Source: Cryptomeria japonica (lineage: Eukaryota > Streptophyta > Pinopsida > Cupressales > Cupressaceae). Taken from it: DNA of 64,000 nucleotides. The position numbers were made by a program, and so were the translations under genes. The stretch lies in contig NC_081408.1 in the NCBI RefSeq assembly GCF_030272615.1, positions 621,858,476 to 621,922,475 on the forward strand, given 5' to 3'. Positions 38,301-48,600 of the stretch are shown here, piece after piece. The notes beneath the pieces were generated by a model. The model worked only from the letters and a program-made list of their open reading frames with translations. It had not been told where the DNA came from and searched no databases. How positions within the stretch are numbered: the first letter of the stretch is position 1; the number at the start of each line of letters is the position of its first letter.

Positions 38301-41300
38301 CCAAAATTGAACAAACTAGTTAAAATTAAAGCAGATCAACAATCTATCACAAGTGTACATCAACAATTCGGTTACTAGAGCAACTAGGGCATCACCCCAT
38401 ATAACGTAAGTTACCGGTTTGGGTTCAGATTTGCCAATTTGGCAAAATTTTTTTTCTTTCTTGGGTACGGGTATAGGTTCATCCGTATATATATATATAT
38501 ATATATATGTTCAACTATCAATACCTAAGTTACCGGTTCTTCCCCTTTTGGCTTGGGTCCGGGTCTTGGTTCTTGCCCGGTCCTGGTTCTCCCTGGGTTC
38601 CTCCAGGGTCCTTCCCAGGTGGCCGGGTTCCCTGTGGGTCGGACCCACAGGGAACTCGGCCACCTGGGAAGGACCTTGGAGGAACCCAGGGAGAACCCAA
38701 GAGGACCTGGGTGGACCCAAGACGACCCGCGCGGACCCACAGGGAACCCGGCCACCTGGGAAGGACCCTGGAGGAACCCAGGGAGAACCCAAGAGGACCC
38801 GGGTGGACCCAAGAGGACCCGCATGAACCCAAGCCCGTGGGTTCCCAAAAACGGGGCCCACGGGTCAAAAAAACAATAAAAAACAATTAAAAAAGACTTT
38901 TTAAAATAGTTTTTTTATAATAAAACTCTAATTCGCCCCTTTATGACTTTTTAAAAAAGACTTGAAACTTGAATATTATCTTTTTTGCAAATTATGAATA
39001 TGATATTAGACTTTAGTTATTAGTTTACTGATTACATTTGTGATATATGAATATTTATTGGCATTGGCAATTATGGATTTATGATGTATCATTTATGTAT
39101 GGAAAGTTACATTGTATATTTAATTTTTGTATGGATTGTATATATTGAACATATATATATAATATATGTGTATTTATATATATATATAATTAAAAAATAT
39201 ATATATATATATGTGTATTTTTTTTTTTTTTTGGCCGAGTCTGCGAATCCGTACCCGAATCCGAACCCGAACCGGTAACTTAGATCAATACCATTATTGA
39301 TTATATAATATATGCAATGATATATTACAGCAGTTATAAACATTTCAGATATTACAGAGAATAATATAATACATCATTCAACCACGAAAAAAGGATCCTA
39401 AGGTAGAGCACGACAAAGATGAATAAGAATAGAATTAGGACAGAAGGATGAATAGAATAAGGACATAAATAAAAGCAGATCTGCAGTAGTCTAGAACAGC
39501 TTGGTGTGAGAGAACAAGATAATATATGAGCAGCCTTATGTAGAGGATAAGAACAGAATTCAGAGAAGACCGGTGAAGCATATTGAAAAAGATTAGAGAG
39601 ACATGGGTTTACATGTTAAAAAATTCTTTAAAAAAGTGTTTTTTAATTGGTTTTTGTGTTTTTATGACCTGTGGGCCCCGTTTTTGGGAACTCACGGGCC
39701 TGGGTTCTCTTGGGTCCGCTTGGGTTCCATCCAGGTCCTGCCCAGGTGGATGGGTTCTTTGTGGCAAGAAGCAGGACTTGGACCCAGCCTAAAATGCCAA
39801 GAGCCGGTATCTTAGCATATAACCTTTCACAGGTCTGATATACTTCAATTGATGAAGTAAAGCACTGAATTCTCCTATCACAGATAGCAGGAAATTCCAT
39901 TCATGAACTTGGAAGATCTTAGTTCCAGTGCTTTGATACCATTCTAAAATTCAGCACATGATCTGTAGATTGTTCTTATTAGGGTTTGAAACAATTTGAC
40001 TAACTCAACCTTTGATCAAATCTGCAATTCCGAGACTTGCAAATCTGAGTGCTCTAATTTGCATGCATAGACTTTTGAAAGTACAAAAAAAAAGACAATA
40101 AAACTGAAACCAGAATTCTGAAGTTGCAATTTTTACTATTATGGAAGTTTATATATTAACCGTAAACTTGGCACCTAAATTTAGGAAAGGTAACCATAGT
40201 ATCTTAAATTTAGGATGTTTCTGCTAATTTTCTGCATTCAGGATCAACAGTTGAGTGACCTAAAACTCTAACAATATTTTCTTTAAAAAACTTACTGTTG
40301 GAGAATTATTTTTGCTCAAGTCAAAATAGATTTACAGCAGTGTATGGGACAAATTTTCTCCTCTATTATGAGGGGAGGTTCCCTTTATTGAATATCACAT
40401 GCATATTGACAATCAAAGATGAAAAACTCTTAATTGGCAATAAATCTTTTGGCCGATTTTTAAAAAAAATCAGGAAAAAATCGGCAATAAATCGGCAAAT
40501 TTGCTGAACATTTGAAAATATATAATTTCTTAAAATATTCTTAAAAAACACACATATACACACATTATTAATAATTAAAATTCTAAAAAATATATTTTAA
40601 AATATTAATTTTTAATGTATTATGTTATAATATATTAAAAAAGCCAAAAACAAAATAAGCCAATATTGATACATTTTAATATATGAAATTTTATAAAAAA
40701 TGGAAAATGGGGGCCCCTATTCTGTTAATTAAAAGTTGCACTCACATTATTTAATTTCAAAGCTTGGAGGACATCGCTTAGTTTTATAAAGAAAAGAACC
40801 TCAAACATAACTTAGTTTAATAGAGAAGACAAAAACATAAAAAAATGAAGGTTTTATTCAGTGGGCGGTTTTTAGTGGACAAATTTTTCAGATTTTTATG
40901 AAGTTAGGCGGATTTCGGATTTCTTCCTTGAGATTCAGTGAATGCTATGACTAATCCTAAACGTATTTTGATGCCCATTTTCTCCCGCGCACCTAATTTG
41001 TCCTTCTTTCGGGGTCAAAACAAAGTAAAACTTTGCGTGACCATTTTAGGGTTTTTATAAACAAAACGAAATGACTCTTTTAAACACGATTTTCTGGCAT
41101 TTGCTCGTGATTTCCTCGCGATTTTTTCTTTGAAAAACTTGCAATTTTTAGCTAAAAATCATTGCCAATTTTTTCAAAGATTAAATCGTTTAGGGTTTTT
41201 ATTCTCGATAAATCGTGATTCGTACGATTTGTTGGCGATTTTTTCATCGTTGTTGACAATGAATTCTAATTATGAATGCATGTTGAGTATTGTCAATTGA

Positions 41301-44300
41301 CAATGAATTATGAACACAAATGTTGTATATAAGGTTCTAGAAGTTTTCCCTATATTTTATATAGCCATCCCCTAGCCTTCCCCACAATTGACAAAAAAAC
41401 CCCTTTCCTGGAAATGCACCCCCCCCCATCCCTGCCCCAGAAACTCAGGGTAATGTAGGAAAAAAGAACATAGTTATAGGAGTTTTGGGCCATTGGTTAT
41501 TATGTGAAGAGACTATCCTGATTTTAGAAATGGTTGTAGTTAAGGTGGAATACTATTGCTGTACATAAATTTAGATTCGTTCTTTTAAGTGATTGGATTC
41601 AGAGAAATGGTTCAGATAAGGCTCAAAACTGTGTTTACCAGATGGGTAGAAAATTTGCAGCAAGCATAATCCCTGCTTTTAAGATTATTTGCTTTAATCG
41701 TCAGACTAAGACTTAGATCATTCAATGAAGCTAGAGTTCTGTGTATTTTTGGTTGTTTAGTAGACTATTTCAGACATAATTTTCTTGGTTTCAATTTTCA
41801 TGGTTTTGTCTGCCTTGCATCATGCAACTCATAGTCCTCAATATACATTGTGGAGACTGTAGATACAATGAAGGAAGAATATATAGCTTAGAGTATGTCT
41901 AATAGATTCCCCATATATATCTGCCAATCTTCTTGGGGGGCATACAGATACACAAAATAATCATAAAAAACATCATGCCTACAGAAATATTACATACATT
42001 ATAAGATCTACTCACAGCCTCTCAAAGTTATGAACAAACGAAAACCAAGCCTAAACATTTCATCTGTTTCAGCAGTAGCTGATTGGGACTCAATGTGAAA
42101 TTCTGTGATGTCCCGATCTAGAACATATCTTATTTTTGCCTTAAAACAATAATTTAACTCAAAATGATAGTTGCATTATGTTTATAAATATAAATTTATA
42201 ATTTATCTAAAATTTTTGTTTGTATCATAATATTTAAATTAAATCTTATGAAATATTTCTAAACATGTAACTTATCATTGTTTTCTGCTGTGATGGTTCC
42301 TTCAATTTGCAGCAATTTCCTTTGCATGAATGTCTCTAATTTTCAGTCCACTAGCTTGATAGAAGTTGTATTTTCGTCCTTATAATTTCTCCATGAACCT
42401 TGGAGGGGGTTGTCCTCTTTGGTTATATGATTCACTTGGACTGGGTCATAATATTTTTTCACAATTGATGCCTTCTTCCCATTATTCTGGCTCCCCTAAA
42501 TAGAATATTTATCCTGGAGTCCCCACTTTTTGAATGTGCCTTGAAATATAAATTTTAATTATAGTTTAATCAATTTATCCAAGCGCTGTCTTTTTAGCTT
42601 CAGCGATTCTTTTTAATTGGTATCTTCTTGTCTTTTAGTGCTAGCGTGGTTTGTCTCATTCAGCACCTCTAATTCGTTTGTATGAATTTCTCTAATTTTT
42701 GGTCCACGAGCTTGATAGGAGAAGTTCAGTGTTTTCATCCTTAAAATTTCTCCATGAAGCTTGCAGGGGTTTGTCCTCTTTGGCTGTATGATTTGCTTGG
42801 AATATGCCATAATATTTTGTCACAATTGATGCCTTCTTTCCTTTATTTGGACTCCCTTAAATAGAATATTTATCCAAGAGTCACCACTTTTTAAATGTCC
42901 CCTGAAAAATAAATATTAATTATAGTTTAATCGATTTATCTAAGGATGGCCTTTTTACATTCCACGATTCCTTTTATTTGGTATCTTTTTGTCTTTTAGT
43001 GCTGGTGTGGTTTGTCTCATTCAGCACCTCTAATTCCTTGGGTGACTGCTGAGTTTAGTGACAGTTGATAAAAAGTTTATATTAATATAGCATGTAAGCT
43101 TTGCTAGTAAATGATTCTTTGGTAAGTTCTGTACGAAGTTGATGGACTTCTTGCTAAGTTAACAATAAAACATTTCACTGAATGTTATGTGACCAAATCT
43201 CTAGTCTTGGGATGATGTGAGTGGATGGTAAAATGCTACTAACAACACTTGAATTCGCAGCACTTAACAGAATTGGAAATCGCAGCATTATAAATCTCCA
43301 AATCACTATCTTTAAACTTGGGCAAAGGAAATAAAAGGGCAGCTTTTAATTTATATGTTTCATTAATATTAACTAAAGATTATTGGCCAGCTATTCCTCA
43401 AGAGATGCACTTAAAAACTAAACAAGGATGTTACTTGCAAGTGATTAGCATAAAACAAGGCAGTGCTTGGTTATGAGGATATGTATCACTTGCAAATGAG
43501 ATGATGTTATTGAAATGATGTGACTTTCCCCCACAATCAAAGATATAAAAAGGGTGACTTTTCATTTGTAGCAGGTATAAACAATTGAAAGAATTCAGAA
43601 ATTTGCTGAAGAATAATTTTGGAATATAACTTGAGAGCAGCAACACATATATATTTCAGAAACTAAGTTATTGCAGTCATTTGAGGATTGATCTATTAAT
43701 TCATCAAGAGGTATTTCCCTTCGAGTTCATGAGGGATGAAAGTATGATCCACCTTCATGCTCATATTAGGCTGGACAAAAGGTGGGATGGGTGGCCAGCT
43801 TCTCATGCTTTTGAAACAGGATTTGGAAGGATGGACAGGCTACCATGCTCTTGGACTTGATCAAGGAGGATGGCCAGCCTCCAATGTGAATTTAGGGATG
43901 GAAGGGTGACTAACCTTCCATGTCTTGGCAAGTCAAGAACGGCCAGCCTTTGGAATTGTCGGTTTGCAAGCATTTCCAAGAAATTCATGATGTGACATAC
44001 TATGGGGAATATGCTATGATGTATTGATTCGAATATTAGTGATGCTATGATTTATTGATTTAAATATTATGATTTTTTTATGTATGGATTTAAATATTAT
44101 CATAATTTATTGTTACTTGATATTATTAATATCAATTTTTAGTGAATAATATTGTTTTGCAGGCCTAAAATTAGGATTATCTCAAGAAAGGGATATGGAA
44201 TTGGAGTATGTATGGTTTCATTCATCACTGAAGAGGAACCAATTAGTGTTGAAGAAAACAAAGAAGCTAGTCTACATTCATAGTCATTTTGCTTTCTCTC

Positions 44301-45611
44301 TCCTGTACACCTCGGGTACAAGGAGGGTCCTTCAGCCATGGGACCAAGTTCCATTTGACAAAACAGATAGAGCCTTGGAGGATGAAGTGGTTGCTCCAAA
44401 TGGCCTCAATGATTTACCCTCAAATTTATTGCCTTTAGAGGAACTTGATCTTGAGAGTGATGAATATTTGGAGAGCATCATACTCAAGGGCTTGGAAAAT
44501 GACAACATAGTTGATGCAGGAGTTGGCCTTCATCCATTGAATGACATAATTTGATAAATTAGATTTGTGTGTTTTCTTTTTTGTTGTGGTTCAACGTTTT
44601 GATATGTTGTATGTGGTTTTGAGTTGGGAATCTTTTTTTTACTTTTGGTACCCAAGGTGTCTCCAATCCCCACGGCCCCGGCCCAGCGTTTCCACTTAAG
44701 GGCTAGCCTGGAGGCAAGACTAGTCCCTAGGGGGTGAATCTGCAGCCCGCAAGCAGTCCCCCCTCTTAAACTCAGGAGTGGAGTTGAACCCGAGACTAAT
44801 GGGGAGCAAACCCACTGCCCAAGCCAACTCACCTACCCGTGCAAGCTAAGTCAGGACTCTTTATTGTTGACACTATATTTAATTTATTATTTTAATCTTT
44901 CTGTGTTTAAACTTGACAATTAAATGTCACGACTTATTGATTATCATTTAAGTTTTCGGGTTACCCCCTTAAGTGTCTCATTCTTCTACTCAAGTGGGAT
45001 GCTTGCTGGAGTGGCAATGGAGTGGACAAGGAAAAAATTTAAAACACTAGGAAATGAATTTTATTTTATTTTTTAAAAACATCAAAGTATTAATGAAACC
45101 CTAATAGGTACCTAAAACTTAAAATGCTCTCCTTATGTTTGTTGTTTGAGAAACATAACTTTATTTTTTATTGTATTATTCTCAAATTTTGCAATTGTAA
45201 TGATTTTGATTTGAATAGTCTTTGGAGATATGTGATATATGACATAATACTGAAATTTTGAACTATTATTTGACATTTATCTTTATCACGATCATTGATT
45301 AATGATGAAGTATCATACTATCAAAGATTTACAATATAATATTATTTAATACATTTGTATCAAATGCATTTATAATTCTTCATATTTTTAAAGTTTTGCA
45401 CAGGCATGCACACGCACAGTGCACACACAAAATATTGTCATGCCTAGTTGTACCATACCAAGAAAAAGTAATTCTGTACTGGCTTACTGAACTTTTATCT
45501 GTACCTGACCATGTACCAAAACCGACAACTTAGATTGTCAGCGAAATTAAAATAGCAAATCATTAATCTTTTAAGTTCTCCTCTTGTCATATGTTATGCA
45601 CATTCAAAGTT

Positions 45612-45650
<39 letters not shown>

Positions 45651-48600
45651 ATTTAATGTCCTATTGGTACTAGTACCTATCTCCCATACCAATCTCCTTG
45701 CAAATGCGGTAGTTGCACAATTGCTACTTAGAATATGAGAATCCTATCTTTAAATTGTGAACTGTAAAGTTGCAAATTTCATTATTTTCTTTATATCTCT
45801 TCTTCTAAATGAGTTTGTAGCAAGGTTACTAGGAGACGGGGGTACTTGGAGACACCAATTTTTTAATAAATAATATTTAATAATTTCCAAAACATATAAT
45901 GAGAGAACTTTGAGAACAAGAACAGTGGCAAAGTTTAACATGAACTTTAAAATTGAACAAAAATTGAAATTAAAATTGCTTATATTGCTGATATCATAGC
46001 CAGTCTAAATTGTTTAGTGAAAAAGTAAGGTAATATAAATGTTGAGCATACTCAATATTGTCAGCTAAATAGTAAAGGCAATTTCTCTTTAGAGTATTAC
46101 AATGATAAGAAATCAGTCCTCTCAAAAAGTCTACATTGTCATAGATCCGATCACTATAACTTTGCATGGATTTTTGTCTTGCTGTGAAACAGTTTCCTTA
46201 GTAGTCATTTCCCTACGACTTTTCTTTGTTGCAAGCTTATCTTATTTGTTTGCTTTATTTTTTTTGCCTTTTTACTGCATTTTGCCCTAAGTTTTCTAGG
46301 AGGAGATGTCAATTTTTAGTCAGGAGACTACGGACACAGCAGTCAAAAGCACCTTATGCGTCAAGAAGTTTTCAGAGAAGTATCCGGTATTGGAGACGCG
46401 TCTCCGGTATGTCTCCGGTACCAGTACGGGTCTCCATGGGTAGGAGATGGGTCTCTTGGTAACTATGGTTTGTAGTGAGGATAAGGGAATCAGCTGTTTT
46501 CACTAATATATAAGATGATGAATATGTTCGTCTTTTCATTGCTTTGTTACTTTATTTGTGTTCTACATTTTTTTTATGAAATGTTAAGTAATTTAATGTT
46601 TAATTGCCAAATATTGTTGTGGGGTTCGTTAGGATTTTAGTCAAATTTGGCATCTACAAACATTTCATTTATTCCCTACATTTTTTATTTTTATTAAGTT
46701 TAAATAAATTTATAATTTTAAAACTTTTGCATGTCCTGTCAAGATGGCTAGGTTTAGAGTAGCTAGAAGACCTCAAGTCTTCCACCTATCTTGGTAGCTA
46801 CCTTATAATAAGGCTAGTAGCATGATATTGAATTAGTTTACTTTTAATGTTTCTGTTTGTGGTCATGACCCGAAGGCTTTTTGTTGTTTTACTTTTCTGT
46901 GAGATAGAGCCTAGCTAGTCAAGTGAAAAGTTGTCTCTGCAAATGGAAGGACTTGTGGCAAGTTCATTGTTCCTGTGCTTAGAATAAAGCCGATTCTGCA
47001 TATGGTGAATTGAACGAAATAGAAATGAGACAATGTTGTCTCAAAAGGGTTCAGATTATCATGAGATGGAATTAATCAAAAAGCTTTGCTTTTTTTCTGA
47101 AGAATTTGCACACCTTTTTGGAGACATATTTCCTCCTCAATTTGCATGCCATTATGATTGTTAATGTGATATCATTCTCTTGAATGATCTTCTGTTTGTA
47201 TGATTATTAATTCCTGCAGTTTTGGATTACTAAACACTATAAAATGTGCACTTGCCTATTAATTAGTTAGATGCAGTTTAGTACTGTGGTTACTAGCATT
47301 CCATTGAGTAGGTTTCTTAAGTTATGATTTTGGCTAACATGGTCAATCTGAAAATTTTAACATTGCAGGTACACATACGAACATTGAGGGGAAGAATTTT
47401 GGAGACAATTCTAAGTTTACGATTTTTCCTCTTTCAATATGGCATTGTATACAAGTTGCATGTCACTGGAAAAGATACTTCTATTGTGGTAATGTGTCCT
47501 GGAATGCTTTCAGATTATTTTCCTCATTTGCTTTGAAATATGAAGGTAGATTTGCTTACTAGAAGCATATGTGTGCATGGTGCTGTAGTACAAAATAATA
47601 ATGAATTTATAATAACTAATTTCAAAGAAAAATAATCCTTGTTTATTTTCAAGGGTTAAGCAGTTTGACAAGGCATTGTTACTTCCCCGCTTTATCACAA
47701 GGTCAAAACTCAAGGTACATATTTGATACTACATATATATTCTTCCCAAAGCTTGGATTACCAAATATCGTCCATCATATTCCAGTAGCACTCATTATGG
47801 ACGTGTCCATACTCCTTCGGTTTACTTATGAGATATCTTGCAAGAACAGATTGCAACTATACAATCAACGCCCGTGGTCTCAATATTTCTTCTCTTACAT
47901 GCATTTGCTTGTGATGGTTGGTTGGCAAGCAAATAGCTGCTTTCTGTTCTGTTTCTACAATACTTTTATCAGTTCTTCACAAAATTCAATATTTGGTAGA
48001 TACAATACCCGAGTCGTTTGTGCAAGTAAATTGTCAATTGTGATAGGAACAAAAATTATGTCGCATGTGTAGCATTCAGTCATGAATCTATGAAAGACTT
48101 GTGAATCTCGAATACTAATTAGCCTGTTCATGGGGTTGCCAAAATATTTTAGGGTTAGGTTTGTCTGTGCAAAAAGGATATAAAATTCATAAATAAATAC
48201 ATATTTTCTGTCTAAAATAGGAATTGATTTTGAATACCATATAGCATGCATACAATTAAAAATCCCACCATAAATATTTGAAATATACTTCATTATCAGT
48301 TTGTCAAACTCAAATGAGGGTCTAATTTATAATTTTTTTTATTAAACAATGGATATCTATCATGACATTCAAATTTTACAAATATCAATAAAATAATATT
48401 CGCAGCCTTCTTGCGTTCTCATTTAGGTAAGATATTCATTGTTTAACAGTTGTAATAATGACTTAGGCTATTTTGACAAGTCAGAATTACTTCAGGTAAG
48501 ATAACCATAGAAAATTTAAAAAGAAAATATTGAAATTACTGCAGGATTTTCACCCATGAAGAGTATCCTGATGTGGCTGATAAGCGGCATGCTACAGTAT

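Larger units (their letters stand above)
38406..39815. mobile_element. hAT-like element, CTAAGTTACCG family, copy e (host of a nested copy)
   Basis: Left end gtaagttaccggtttggg at 38406, right end agccggtatcttag at 39815. The flanking 8-bp duplication catataac is perfect (38398-38405 and 39816-39823). It is interrupted at its AT microsatellite by copy f. Without the insert it is about 643 bases. Its right part carries a GC-rich block (39665-39790) whose reverse complement matches 38560-38880. Confidence 0.88.

Noticed and set aside
38419-38890. Five or six overlapping open frames on both strands, rich in Gly, Pro, Arg and Trp
   Set aside because: They follow from the GC-rich palindrome and direct repeats of the hAT-like copy. 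Both strands are open in several frames, so none is likely to be a gene.
39930-39941. gctttgatacca as the primer-binding site of a minus-strand LTR element
   Set aside because: The adjoining sequence does not start with TG and no LTR pair could be found; kept only as a note in the intron description.
43672-43686. ctaagttattgcag as a left end pairing with the end at 45533
   Set aside because: The neighbouring 8-base flanks ttcagaaa and attgtcag do not match, and the subterminal sequence differs from the family.
47665-48072. 135-codon ORF between exons m and n
   Set aside because: It lacks any callose synthase motif, overlaps a minus-strand ORF and is not needed to join exon m to exon n.
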